IMG/VR virus record: IMGVR_UViG_3300025011_000129
Span: 1 to 33,203 of that record
DNA length: 33,203 bases
Direction: 5' to 3' (one strand)
Source: a virus
Part shown: positions 1 through 5,455 of the stretch, piece after piece
Position numbering within the stretch: the first letter of the stretch is position 1
Layout: each line of letters begins with the position of its first letter
Position numbers and translations under genes: made by a program
The notes under the pieces: model-generated
What the model was told of the DNA's origin: nothing
Database searches by the model: none
Seen by the model: only the letters and a program-made list of their open reading frames with translations

Positions 1-458
1 GCCTGTCCGTAATCTACGATCAAGTCTACAAGGTGGCTAAGCACCTCCTCAGCCTCTCCACGACTGTCTAGGATGATCTCCTCGAAGTTATGTCTTGCTC
101 GGTTCTGATGGGTCATTTCGCGCCTATCAGAGGGTCTGCGTGAGTCAGAGTAGTTGTTATAGCTGACGTATGACCGTCCTTGGTCTCTCCTGGTTCTAGA
201 TCCTTGTTTCTCGCCAAAGAGTCGCATTTCCAAGCCACCCTTTACCGAGTCATAGATCATACTTTTAGCCGCGGGTATCAAAACATCATACAAAACGTAA
301 GAATAAACGTTACCTACGTCTTCTCCCACAAATGTTTCCAGGATACGTTTGCCTAAGGGTTTTTTTCTAGTAACAACCTTACCGGTTACAACCTTCTCGA
401 TCTTTTTAGGCTCTTCTTTTTTTTCACGATTTTTATGGGCATTGGATGGAAAGTCCAT
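1..458 (-). CDS. conserved phage protein of unknown function (3' end outside window)
   Basis: The frame is open from an ATG at 458 to the left edge, giving 152 codons with no stop, so the C-terminus lies outside the window. A strong AAAGGGG ribosome site precedes the start. The N-terminal 25 residues are rich in Lys and Glu (MDFPSNAHK, then KKEEPKKIEK). They are followed by a folded-looking part (LETFVGEDVGNVYSYVLYD), an Arg/Ser/Tyr-rich linker around residues 85-115, and an acidic block (ILDSRGEAEEVLSHL). I recognise this layout from conserved proteins found in the replication or early regions of many Bacillota phages. The charged start and basic linker would fit nucleic-acid or ssDNA-associated work, but that is inference. 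It is the last gene of the minus-strand run in this window and overlaps the 53-residue frame at 386-547. Confidence 0.8.
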   Translation of the reverse strand, partial: MDFPSNAHKNREKKEEPKKIEKVVTGKVVTRKKPLGKRILETFVGEDVGNVYSYVLYDVLIPAAKSMIYDSVKGGLEMRLFGEKQGSRTRRDQGRSYVSYNNYSDSRRPSDRREMTHQNRARHNFEEIILDSRGEAEEVLSHLVDLIVDYGQ

Positions 459-547
459 GCGGTTACCCCTTTCAATTCTTCATCATTGTGTACGCAATAT
501 GGTACTTGCAAATCAAAACATTTTAAACACGCGACGCATTTATACAA
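386..547 (-). CDS. possible 53-residue zinc-ribbon-like miniprotein, TTG start
   Basis: A TTG-initiated frame with a GGAG site about 7 bases upstream. It starts with a Cys cluster (YKCVACLKCF, then PYCVH), which gives four Cys and a His in the first 20 residues, as in a small zinc ribbon. It then has an aromatic stretch (ELKGVTAWTFHP) and a very basic tail (KKKKSLKRSRRL). The last 73 bases overlap the start of the next gene in another frame, so the basic tail may simply reflect the Lys-rich N-terminus of that gene read out of frame. The Cys pattern resembles the 64-residue protein at 4040-4234 (CVTC and CPVC). No cassette promoter lies directly upstream. It may be real and translationally coupled to the downstream gene, or it may be chance. 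Confidence 0.5.
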   Translation of the reverse strand: MYKCVACLKCFDLQVPYCVHNDEELKGVTAWTFHPMPIKIVKKKKSLKRSRRL

Positions 548-615
548 AATCAAAACTCCATTCAAAAAAAGATAAATACCATGTTACCATGATACCTATC
601 TAATTAGTATTAATC

Positions 616-855
616 TTAATCGCTCATCGCGTCCTTAAATTGTGCTGCCGCTTCGTCGATCTTATGTTCGGTATATTTACTTGCCTCTTTGCTAACCATG
701 CTTGCTAATACCACTTTCCCTGTTTCAGTACAGATTTTTGCAATCCATCCAATGGAACTTGGTGTCGTGAAATTAACAGCATTGCCTACTATGGCACTAA
801 CTCCTACCGAAACTATAAGTCCAACCCCGCTTTTCAACATCTCAATTTTCTTCAT
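616..855 (-). CDS. small membrane protein, 79 residues
   Basis: The start was set at the ATG at 855 (MKKIEMLKSG) because AAGGGAGAA precedes it. A longer upstream reading would begin inside the leader. Residues 9-28 (VGLIVSVGVSAIVGNAV) are a glycine- and valine-rich hydrophobic stretch, probably one membrane pass. A second weakly hydrophobic part covers about residues 38-55 (WIAKICTETGKVVLASM). The tail is amphipathic and charged (EHKIDEAAAQFKDAMSD). It is driven by the conserved promoter element at 887-916, with a leader of about 25 bases. I see no catalytic motif. It belongs with the other one-pass miniproteins of this region, and its function is unknown. Confidence 0.8.
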   Translation of the reverse strand: MKKIEMLKSGVGLIVSVGVSAIVGNAVNFTTPSSIGWIAKICTETGKVVLASMVSKEASKYTEHKIDEAAAQFKDAMSD

Positions 856-886
856 GATGATTCTCCCTTCAAGATTTAACATACTA

Positions 887-916
887 TTTCATTATAGCAT
901 ATGTAAATCGCGCGAC
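887..916 (-). promoter_or_regulatory. cassette promoter copy 1
   Basis: Minus-strand element with the conserved TCGC block, TTACATA and TATAATGAAA at the standard spacing. The first block is GTCGCG rather than CTCGCG. It has a TGC triplet before TATAAT, which makes an extended -10. It precedes the gene at 616-855. Confidence 0.85.
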
Positions 917-919
917 ATA

Positions 920-1102
920 CTACTTTGAGGTATAACCCTCACAACTTCCAGAAACACATTTATGGTTATCGCAAGTACTTTTATTCAAAACACAAGAGAA
1001 AGCGCATTTATCGGCGCAATCATGACAACATTCCGGATTCCTTAATTGAGTCGGTTTAAAAAGATTTATAAAATATAAACAAACAGCCTTTATAATACCC
1101 AT
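920..1102 (-). CDS. cysteine-rich miniprotein, 60 residues
   Basis: It starts at the ATG at 1102 behind GGAGGAATTAACG. The longer TTG start is rejected because the ribosome site would then lie inside the gene. Residues 1-13 are hydrophobic (MGIIKAVCLYFIN) and could be a short membrane anchor or signal. The rest packs nine cysteines into about 35 residues, with spacings such as PECCHDCADKC, AFSCVL and KCVSGSCEG. Such density suggests a metal cluster or a disulfide-stabilised knot. It is the last gene of the operon that begins with the ThyX-like gene at 2308, 15 bases after the membrane protein at 1118-1273. I do not recognise the family with confidence. Confidence 0.8.
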   Translation of the reverse strand: MGIIKAVCLYFINLFKPTQLRNPECCHDCADKCAFSCVLNKSTCDNHKCVSGSCEGYTSK

Positions 1103-1117
1103 CGTTAATTCCTCCAA

Positions 1118-1273
1118 CTAATTGAATAAGTTTTCTTTAGCAAAGAATATGGGAATTCCCATCATTAATGCCATAACAAAAGCGGTAGCGTCGCTTTCTA
1201 TAAATATAGAAATTACTCCTACGGCCATGAGAATTAAAGAATATACCTTGTTGGTCCACGTTTTAGATCTCAT
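1118..1273 (-). CDS. small two-pass membrane protein, 51 residues
   Basis: The ATG at 1273 follows AAGGAGGATTGAC. The stop of the upstream gene (1275-1277) lies inside this spacer, so the two are translationally coupled. After a short basic start (MRSKTWTNK) come two hydrophobic segments: residues 10-24 (VYSLILMAVGVISIF) and 30-46 (ATAFVMALMMGIPIFFA). They are separated by the polar IESD, a hairpin-like two-pass topology with both ends probably inside. It resembles small phage membrane proteins of unknown role. It is part of the 2308-920 operon. Confidence 0.8.
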   Translation of the reverse strand: MRSKTWTNKVYSLILMAVGVISIFIESDATAFVMALMMGIPIFFAKENLFN

Positions 1274-1274
1274 G

Positions 1275-1751
1275 TCAATCCTCCTTAAAATAATACGGAC
1301 ATTTTTCAATCCCAACACTATCAGGATTCACAGGAATATCGTACTTAGCAAACAACGCACGAACCTTGCAGGTGCTCGCTATCTCGGTACAGTCCTTACA
1401 AGCCTCTAATGCCTTCTCGCACAAATCAAGTAAATCAGACGTTTGAATCGGCGTAACGCTATCAAGCTCTAACATTTGCTTGTATTCACGAACGGCTTCG
1501 TCTTTATACTTCAACACGACATTCATTTTCTTCGATTCCGTCTTTAGACTATCTTGTTCTAGATCGTCTAACTTTTCGCATTTCATACGTAATGATCTAA
1601 ATATAAACGATTTTGCCATTCGAAGAAACTTAACAGAATCTTTATTACGTCCTATTTTAGCCCATTCGTTGGCCGTGTTAGTTACATAATCCATAAATCC
1701 TGTAAGAGTTAGGACTTGATTCTTTTCCGATCGATTAAGATATGTTTTCAT
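1275..1751 (-). CDS. conserved phage protein, DUF5651-like, 158 residues
   Basis: It starts with MKTYLNRSEKNQVLTLTGF, a start I associate with the DUF5651 family of Bacillota phage proteins. That assignment is from memory and moderate. The middle is helical and charged (residues 45-95). The C-terminal third has five cysteines: LCEKALEACKDC, ASTCK, and KCPYYF at the end. This could be a metal site. Its start overlaps the stop of the ThyX-like gene (ATGA), which shows tight coupling. The soluble, helical, Cys-bearing layout suggests a cytoplasmic early-gene function, but none is established. Confidence 0.75.
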   Translation of the reverse strand: MKTYLNRSEKNQVLTLTGFMDYVTNTANEWAKIGRNKDSVKFLRMAKSFIFRSLRMKCEKLDDLEQDSLKTESKKMNVVLKYKDEAVREYKQMLELDSVTPIQTSDLLDLCEKALEACKDCTEIASTCKVRALFAKYDIPVNPDSVGIEKCPYYFKED

Positions 1752-2308
1752 TGGTTTATGTCCTTTCTGTATTTCTCAAGTAAAGTTTTATAATTTGGAG
1801 TCCTAAAATAACCACAAGTTTCGTATTCATAACAATGTCCTCTATAGATACAGTCCGGTACTGATATGTTAACTAATTCAGGTTCACTCCCACGTAATTT
1901 ATCTAAAAACATTACCCAAGCATCTCTAGTTTCCTTACTAGCCTTTTTACAAAGTCGTCTCCTAGATATGTTAATAACAGCCTGAGCGTTACCCTCACCC
2001 TCAACTGATATAAGATTACTTTGCGAGCCCTCTTCGGTACGGTCAATGCCGGTTCGATCGGTCCTACTAGTACTTACGTGCCACTCAACCCCAACATGAT
2101 GTCGTGTAAAATGAGTTTGTACCCACCAAAGCAGACTGCTCCACTTCCACTTAACAATGAGTTTCCGTATTGGAGAATGCTCACAAAGCAACATCCTTCT
2201 TTTCCATTCACTTGACGGGGTAGCTCCAGCGTCCTTACCGACAGTAGTCATTGCGGCATCCTTAACCTCTTGCCAATCACCTTTAATCTTTAAGAAATCA
2301 ATTTTCAT
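1748..2308 (-). CDS. ThyX-like (FAD-dependent thymidylate synthase-like) protein
   Basis: The 186 residues contain SEWKRRMLLCEHSPIRK and, at about residues 68-85, FTRHHVGVEWHVSTSR. This is placed like the ThyX signature RHRxxS...SxR, in which His/Arg/Ser contact FAD and dUMP. Canonical ThyX converts dUMP to dTMP with methylene-tetrahydrofolate and FAD. Here the motif is diverged (RHH for RHR, longer spacing), and the protein is shorter than the usual 220-250 residues. Catalysis is therefore uncertain. A C-terminal Cys set (VPDCIYRGHC, then YETCGYF) is not part of canonical ThyX and suggests a phage subfamily. The ATG at 2308 follows AAAGGAGGATATACAT. It heads a four-gene operon with no cassette promoter of its own, so it depends on readthrough of the terminator at 2331-2364. 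It pairs logically with the dCMP deaminase at 7767-8153. Confidence 0.65.
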   Translation of the reverse strand: MKIDFLKIKGDWQEVKDAAMTTVGKDAGATPSSEWKRRMLLCEHSPIRKLIVKWKWSSLLWWVQTHFTRHHVGVEWHVSTSRTDRTGIDRTEEGSQSNLISVEGEGNAQAVINISRRRLCKKASKETRDAWVMFLDKLRGSEPELVNISVPDCIYRGHCYEYETCGYFRTPNYKTLLEKYRKDINQ

Positions 2309-2330
2309 ATGTATATCCTCCTTTATGTAT

Positions 2331-2364
2331 TAAAGAAAAAAGAGTGCTATGTAACATAACACTC
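2331..2364 (-). terminator. intrinsic terminator after the 64-residue gene
   Basis: The arms at 2342-2351 and 2355-2364 form a 10-bp stem with one G-U pair and a 3-base loop. The stem is followed on the minus strand by a T-run. It lies between the stop at 2385 and the ribosome site of the ThyX-like gene, so it would attenuate the ThyX operon. Confidence 0.75.
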
Positions 2365-2384
2365 CCCATCCTCCTAACCTTTTC

Positions 2385-2579
2385 TTACTCGGCATCCGTG
2401 TCAAGTATGTTCAGTTCTTCAATTTCCACATCCAAGTTGACTTCCTCAGACGCGTCATTTCTCGACTTAACCATTACTGTAGCTATTGCTAGCCCAGCTA
2501 TGGTTCCTCCGATAATTAACGCATTCTTAACGATCGCCTTCTTATTTGCTTTGATAATTGCACCAAATCCATTTAACAT
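2385..2579 (-). CDS. single-pass membrane miniprotein with acidic tail, 64 residues
   Basis: The ATG at 2579 (MLNGFGAIIKANKKAIVKN) follows GAAAGGGGATATCATT. The N-terminus is basic and amphipathic. Residues 20-38 (ALIIGGTIAGLAIATVMV) are a clear membrane segment, and the C-terminal 25 residues are strongly acidic (ASEEVNLDVEIEELNI). The same plan (basic start, one membrane pass, acidic end) recurs at 8656-8841 and 9134-9325, which suggests a related functional class. It is preceded by cassette promoter 2 and followed by an intrinsic terminator. Its role is unknown; it would sit in the host membrane. Confidence 0.8.
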   Translation of the reverse strand: MLNGFGAIIKANKKAIVKNALIIGGTIAGLAIATVMVKSRNDASEEVNLDVEIEELNILDTDAE

Positions 2580-2610
2580 AATGATATCCCCTTTCAAAAA
2601 TACAGTTTAG

Positions 2611-2640
2611 TTTCATTATAGCATGTGTAATAACTGCGAG
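2611..2640 (-). promoter_or_regulatory. cassette promoter copy 2
   Basis: Shows CTCGCA, then TTACACA and TGCTATAATGAAA. The spacing is the same as in the other copies, and the -10 is of the extended TGn type. It drives 2385-2579 and, by readthrough, probably the ThyX operon. Confidence 0.88.
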
Positions 2641-2646
2641 GGCAGT

Positions 2647-2835
2647 TTACCGTTCGGCGTAGATATAAACAATTTTTTCTGGGGAATTAGAAAACGCCCC
2701 CAAAACATCTCTCTTAACTTTTTCAACCATCCCGTAAAAACCAGGAACATCTAAGATTTCCCCAACCTTTGGTAAACGTTTCATCGGTTCAAGATTCATG
2801 AGCTTTAGATTCTCATCGATTAATTGAATTTTCAA
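2647..2835 (-). CDS. small soluble protein, 62 residues, TTG start
   Basis: The frame opens with TTG behind AGGGAGGATTTTAAA, about 8 bases upstream. There is no ATG in a suitable place until residue 13, and using it would lose the ribosome site. The sequence is beta-like (LPKVGEILDVPGFYGMVEKV, later IVYIYAER), soluble and without Cys, as in many small phage early proteins. Its start is 13 bases after the stop of the 111-residue gene upstream, so both are one transcript. The next cassette promoter begins only 6 bases after its stop. I do not recognise the family. Confidence 0.7.
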   Translation of the reverse strand: MKIQLIDENLKLMNLEPMKRLPKVGEILDVPGFYGMVEKVKRDVLGAFSNSPEKIVYIYAER

Positions 2836-2848
2836 TTTAAAATCCTCC

Positions 2849-3184
2849 CTAATCTTTTACGCATTGTTCTTTTCGTAATCGTATAAAATCAGTTTCAATC
2901 GTAATTTCGGTTACATACTCTTTATCGAATACGATTGTCTCTTTGATCTCGAAACCATTAGGATGTGGGTTATAAAGAGTTATAAAAACATCACCACCAA
3001 CATTCCAATTTATTTCTACACGATCAGCCACCTTATCAAATGATACGAGTTTGTTACAAGCACTTGGTAGATTATCGCTAAATTTACCAGTGGTAACGAA
3101 GGAGAATACATCGACGGTATTCCCCTTTTTCGTACGTACAATAATACTTTTATGTTCTTTCGTTTGCCTACTACGATTTCTCAT
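2849..3184 (-). CDS. hypothetical beta-rich protein, 111 residues
   Basis: The ATG at 3184 follows AGGAGAAGTAAAC. The first 20 residues are basic (MRNRSRQTKEHKSIIVRTKK). The rest alternates hydrophobic and polar residues in short strands (VDVFSFVTTGKF, DVFITLYNP, ETIVFDKEYVTEITI), which suggests a small beta sandwich or barrel. No motif is recognised. It starts 11 bases after the stop of the DUF6353-like gene, in one operon with 2647-2835. The basic start would allow nucleic-acid contact, but nothing proves it. Confidence 0.75.
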   Translation of the reverse strand: MRNRSRQTKEHKSIIVRTKKGNTVDVFSFVTTGKFSDNLPSACNKLVSFDKVADRVEINWNVGGDVFITLYNPHPNGFEIKETIVFDKEYVTEITIETDFIRLRKEQCVKD

Positions 3185-3195
3185 GTTTACTTCTC

Positions 3196-4002
3196 CTAAT
3201 CTTTATATCCATATCTTGGTTCTACGCTAAAATCCAGAACAAGACATGGCGTTCCATTCTCGGTTAACTGTGTACTGAAGTCAGGGTCAATAAGACCGTC
3301 GTCAATATGCCAACCAACCATCTCGCCCATCTTCGTGCCCTTCAATCCGAGACCAATATAGACCTCATTCAGGGTTATAAACCCATGTGAATCGGTCAAT
3401 AAGTCTCGACTAAGATCGTTAAGTACTCTTCGAATCTGCTCAATATCACTCTTGAAATATCGTCCAGAAAGTGAGTCATAACACAAAGTCTCCCCGGCAC
3501 CAGTGATTATCAATTCTTTATCACTCACCGGGTTCTTAGTAATACGATCCTTTGCAATTTCATCCTTAATAGCTCGCTCTTTGTTCTTACCAATAGTCTC
3601 GACCACCTTAGCCTGATACTCTTTTAGAGCTGCTTCGGACAAAGAATATATACTTGCTAGAGCAGCGTTCCGTCGTAGGTTAATTGAATTAGCGCCGATA
3701 ATACAAGTGATAGTTAGCGTGCCCATGACTACGGTTGGAATGTAGCATTTCCAGGTTAGTTTGATAATGTCTTTTTTGGTAAGAGTTCCGCTATCAAGAT
3801 GCTTATCCGGGTCTAATCCTTCTCGCATATGGGTGTTTCTACGTTTTTGCTGCTCCTCGGTGAGTAACTCAAAGGCTTTCGGCGTAGCCTTAATTCCCAT
3901 TAAAGTGGTAGTCACGAGCCCAGCCACACTTAACCCCGTAAGAATTGTTGGTGAGTTTTTAACCAAGACTTGTCCGATTTTTTGGACGCCATTTACTCTC
4001 AT
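3196..4002 (-). CDS. DUF6353-like phage membrane protein, 268 residues
   Basis: The start motif VKNSPTILTGLSVAGLVTTT, followed by GIKATPKAFELL, and a C-terminus ending in EPRYGYKD match what I know of the DUF6353 family of Bacillota phages. It has two membrane segments: residues 18-38 (TILTGLSVAGLVTTTLMGI) and about 82-105 (YIPTVVMGTLTITCIIGA). Between them is a basic loop, and the large soluble C-terminal part (about 150 residues) is probably cytoplasmic (FITLNEVYIGLGL, MVGWHIDDG). The start is behind GGGGGATATTATT. It follows the zinc-ribbon gene in the same transcript. The function is unknown in the family; its prevalence suggests a role at the host membrane. Confidence 0.75.
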   Translation of the reverse strand: MRVNGVQKIGQVLVKNSPTILTGLSVAGLVTTTLMGIKATPKAFELLTEEQQKRRNTHMREGLDPDKHLDSGTLTKKDIIKLTWKCYIPTVVMGTLTITCIIGANSINLRRNAALASIYSLSEAALKEYQAKVVETIGKNKERAIKDEIAKDRITKNPVSDKELIITGAGETLCYDSLSGRYFKSDIEQIRRVLNDLSRDLLTDSHGFITLNEVYIGLGLKGTKMGEMVGWHIDDGLIDPDFSTQLTENGTPCLVLDFSVEPRYGYKD

Positions 4003-4039
4003 AATAATATCCCCCGTTCTAAATAATAAAAAGGAGTCC

Positions 4040-4234
4040 CTAAATAGCGTGTGTAAGTTTTTCTTTCTTAGTTCGAATACACACGGGACAATGAGTCGGG
4101 ACCTTCAAACACTTGTTAAGAAACCACTGCTCGTGATCCACACTCAAATTAAATACCACGTTACAAGTCACACAAGTATGTTCGTTAACCAAAACTTCCT
4201 CGCCAATTAAATTAACATTTGTTACTTCTGTCAT
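4040..4234 (-). CDS. zinc-ribbon-like miniprotein, 64 residues
   Basis: Two Cys pairs, CVTC at residues 21-24 and CPVC at about residues 49-52 (preceded by a lone Cys at about 42), plus His residues fit a small zinc ribbon. The centre is NLSVDHEQWFLNKCLKVP, which resembles zinc-ribbon proteins that many Bacillota phages encode. The likely role is nucleic-acid or protein binding in the cytoplasm, by inference. The ATG at 4234 follows GGAGGAATTATT. It lies between the 67-residue membrane protein and the DUF6353-like gene and has no promoter of its own, so it is read from promoter 3. Confidence 0.8.
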   Translation of the reverse strand: MTEVTNVNLIGEEVLVNEHTCVTCNVVFNLSVDHEQWFLNKCLKVPTHCPVCIRTKKEKLTHAI

Positions 4235-4272
4235 AATAATTCCTCCTCTTCAAATATATCGATAAGAGCTAA

Positions 4273-4476
4273 TTAGGGCTCTATACGAACTAAGTTAAAA
4301 CTTTTAGGAGTGACATTTATAGCGGTCCATGCCCCACCAGAACAAAGCTTATCGGCAATTCGGTTATAGGCCGCTCCAGCTTTAAATACATCATGTTTTA
4401 ATTTAACTCCCACAACAACTAACACTACAGTTGATAAACCTAAAATAACCTTTTCACGTTTTGTTAATTTTTTCAT
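4273..4476 (-). CDS. small membrane-anchored protein, 67 residues
   Basis: The start is at 4476 (MKKLTKREKVILGLSTVVLVV) behind GGGGGAATTATCATT. The longer reading would run back into the tRNA-like element. The basic start is followed by one membrane segment at residues 9-26 (VILGLSTVVLVVVGVKL). A soluble tail of 40 residues carries YNRIADKLCSGGAWTAINV. It is the first protein gene after promoter 3, and the tRNA-like RNA forms its 5' leader. The family is not recognised. Confidence 0.78.
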   Translation of the reverse strand: MKKLTKREKVILGLSTVVLVVVGVKLKHDVFKAGAAYNRIADKLCSGGAWTAINVTPKSFNLVRIEP

Positions 4477-4505
4477 AATGATAATTCCCCCTTCAAAAAT
4501 AAAAA

Positions 4506-4573
4506 AAGAAGCTGCGGGTTCGAACCGCGATCTCCAATTATTCACTGGCGCTCTACCTTTGAGCTAGTTTCTT
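4506..4573 (-). tRNA. tRNA-like element, probably degenerate; anticodon not assignable
   Basis: On the minus strand the region folds as a tRNA. The acceptor AAGAAAC pairs with GCTTCTT in 6 of 7 positions. TA follows, then a D-arm GCTC-AAAGGTA-GAGC, and a T-arm GCGG-TTCGAAC-CCGC with a perfect canonical loop. The anticodon arm (CCAGTGAATAATTGG) is only 15 nt where 17 is normal. It either closes as 5 bp with a 5-base loop or as 3 bp with a 9-base loop. In the latter a U followed by GAA could be read as a Phe anticodon, but I would not assign it. No CCA is encoded; a T-run follows. The 5' end lies about 6 bases after the TATAAT of promoter 3, so transcription should begin at or within a few bases of the tRNA end. 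It may be a small functional tRNA, a mimic or a decayed copy. Confidence 0.6.
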
Positions 4574-4574
4574 C

Positions 4575-4604
4575 TTTCATTATAAAGTGTGTAAATCCTG
4601 CGAG
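4575..4604 (-). promoter_or_regulatory. cassette promoter copy 3
   Basis: CTCGCA, TTTACACA and TATAATGAAA at the standard spacing. It directly abuts the tRNA-like element and is the likely source of the 4476-2647 transcript. Confidence 0.88.
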
Positions 4605-4607
4605 CAA

Positions 4608-4754
4608 CTATTTAATACCTTTACCAAAACATCTAGGACAAACAACGAATTTAGGACCCGACATATCTACACCGTAGTATTTAACCACTACCTCGCCAAT
4701 AGTTGGTATTTTTCCTAAACCCTTACATCTATTACATTTTTTAATGGTGTTCAC
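4608..4754 (-). CDS. CxxCxG zinc-finger miniprotein, 48 residues, GTG start
   Basis: The frame starts at GTG (4754) just after GAAGGGGGAT. It has two copies of a DnaJ-type zinc-binding half motif, CNRCKGLGK at residues 7-15 and CPRCFGKG at 39-46, joined by a beta-like linker (TIGEVVVKYYGVDMSG). Two CxxCxGxG-type motifs are enough for one zinc site, so this is likely a minimal DnaJ-type zinc finger without a J-domain. The GTG is close to the Shine-Dalgarno sequence, which may reduce translation. The structured RNA at 4780-4889 forms its leader. It ends 4 bases before promoter 3. Confidence 0.78.
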   Translation of the reverse strand: MNTIKKCNRCKGLGKIPTIGEVVVKYYGVDMSGPKFVVCPRCFGKGIK

Positions 4755-4779
4755 ATCCCCCTTCAAATTTTAAAAAATA

Positions 4780-4889
4780 AAAGAGTGTAGGTTGATGACC
4801 CAACGAAAATCATCATTAAATACCCTTTAACGAGTATCACCCAGTAGAGTGGACTATTGCTCCACCACCTTCGTGTCTTACTGCTCTTT
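4780..4889 (-). ncRNA. structured leader RNA of unknown type
   Basis: The first transcribed bases after promoter 4 (AAAGAG, 4884-4889) can pair with CTCTTT at 4780-4785, followed by a U-run. Inside are a perfect 5-bp hairpin with 7-base loop at 4849-4865, a 6-bp hairpin at 4793-4815, and a weaker one near 4825. No open frame of useful size is seen. The size and closing helix recall a long-variable-arm tRNA, but the T-loop is not canonical (no TTCRA). I call it a structured leader or tRNA relic. It could also act as an attenuator for the GTG-started gene at 4608-4754. Confidence 0.45.
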
Positions 4890-4916
4890 CATTATAGCGT
4901 GTGTAAATCCTGCGAG
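4887..4916 (-). promoter_or_regulatory. cassette promoter copy 4
   Basis: CTCGCA, TTTACACA and TATAATGAAA. It begins one base after the U-run of the terminator at 4918-4939 and reads into the structured leader. Confidence 0.88.
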
Positions 4917-4917
4917 G

Positions 4918-4939
4918 TAAAAAGAAAGCCTAAGCTTCC
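4918..4939 (-). terminator. compact terminator, stop codon in the loop
   Basis: A GGAAGC/GCTTTC stem (one G-U pair) with a TTAG loop, followed by a run of T. The TAG in the loop is the stop codon of 4930-5058. Confidence 0.75.
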
Positions 4940-5058
4940 TTCAATTTATTTAACTGATATTCGAGTTCAATCTTACAACATTTTACCTTCGTCTTTGCAA
5001 TGATTAGCTCGTTTCTAACGAAGCGTTTCACTAACAATTTTAATGGCGTCTCATTCAT
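4930..5058 (-). CDS. small basic helical protein, 42 residues
   Basis: It starts at the ATG at 5058 (MNETPLKLLVKRFVRNE) behind GGAGGAGAGATTATT. The longer TTG-started frame to 5166 reads straight through promoter 5 and is rejected. The protein is almost entirely helix-forming and basic (KTKVKCCKIELEYQLNKLKEA) with a CC pair. It could form a short coiled coil. Its stop TAG is the loop of the terminator at 4918-4939, so the gene is one complete miniature cassette: promoter 5, a leader of about 20 bases, the gene and the terminator. The function is unknown. Confidence 0.78.
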   Translation of the reverse strand: MNETPLKLLVKRFVRNELIIAKTKVKCCKIELEYQLNKLKEA

Positions 5059-5079
5059 AATAATCTCTCCTCCAATTTC

Positions 5080-5109
5080 TTTCATTATAACCTGTGTAAA
5101 TCCTGCGAG
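5080..5109 (-). promoter_or_regulatory. cassette promoter copy 5
   Basis: CTCGCA, TTTACACA and TATAATGAAA. It drives 4930-5058. Confidence 0.88.
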
Positions 5110-5192
5110 GCTGTCTCCGAACCAAACATAAGCACAAATAACTGTAATAACAACTCCTTCTGCCAAGGTTCGAATTGGGTTACGGTAGACAT
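5085..5192 (-). CDS. doubtful 35-residue ORF overlapping promoter 5
   Basis: An ATG at 5192 has a good GGAGGG site 7 bases upstream. It opens a 35-codon frame (MSTVTQFEPWQKELLLQLF, then VLMFGSETASQDL) that ends inside the -10 box of promoter 5. It would be the second gene after 5229-5378. It is in favour that the ribosome site is strong. It is against that the last ten codons are the promoter itself and no terminator follows. It may be a truncated remnant left when the cassette to its left was inserted. The alternative frame (TTG at 5166) encodes a hydrophobic stretch and also ends in the next gene. Confidence 0.35.
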   Translation of the reverse strand: MSTVTQFEPWQKELLLQLFVLMFGSETASQDLHRL

Positions 5193-5228
5193 CAACAACC
5201 CTCCACTTCGGCGAAAAAGAAAAGAGGA

Positions 5229-5378
5229 TTAGCTATTAAATAGCCTTTCCAACTCCTCCATTTTTTCTTCAAATTGTTTTTTAAATTCTTCATATGTCAA
5301 TGTATCTGGTCCTTGGATAATAAAAGTTCTCAACTCCCCAATCGTTTTTATAATCCTTTCTGCATTTACTTTATCCAT
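5229..5378 (-). CDS. small acidic helical protein, 49 residues
   Basis: The ATG at 5378 (MDKVNAERIIKTIGELRTF) follows a weak AAAGGAATTTTATT site. The C-terminal half, TYEEFKKQFEEKMEELERLF, is a charged helix with heptad-like Leu/Phe spacing, so dimerisation by coiled coil is likely. There is no membrane segment and no Cys. It is driven by promoter 6 with a leader of about 25 bases. A short hairpin (GCTAT-TTA-ATAGC, with the stop beside it) and a T-rich stretch follow at about 5219-5240 and may terminate. The family is not recognised. Confidence 0.75.
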   Translation of the reverse strand: MDKVNAERIIKTIGELRTFIIQGPDTLTYEEFKKQFEEKMEELERLFNS

Positions 5379-5400
5379 AATAAAATTCCTTTCAATTTAT

Positions 5401-5430
5401 TTTCATTATAGCATATGTAATACGTACGAG
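5401..5430 (-). promoter_or_regulatory. cassette promoter copy 6
   Basis: CTCGTA in place of CTCGCR, then TTACATA and an extended TGC-TATAATGAAA. It drives 5229-5378. Confidence 0.85.
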
Positions 5431-5432
5431 GC

Positions 5433-5454
5433 AAAAAAGAAAGCCTAAGCTCTC
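5433..5454 (-). terminator. compact TTAG-loop terminator
   Basis: A GAGAGC/GCTTTC stem (one G-U pair) with a TTAG loop and T-run. It lies just after the stop of 5456-5650. The loop TAG is not the gene's stop here. Confidence 0.7.
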
Positions 5455-5455
5455 T

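Noticed and set aside
5155-5185. GGTTCGAAT at 5167-5175 as a second tRNA T-arm
   Set aside because: The flanking bases do not form the T-stem, and no D-arm or acceptor pairing was found on either strand.
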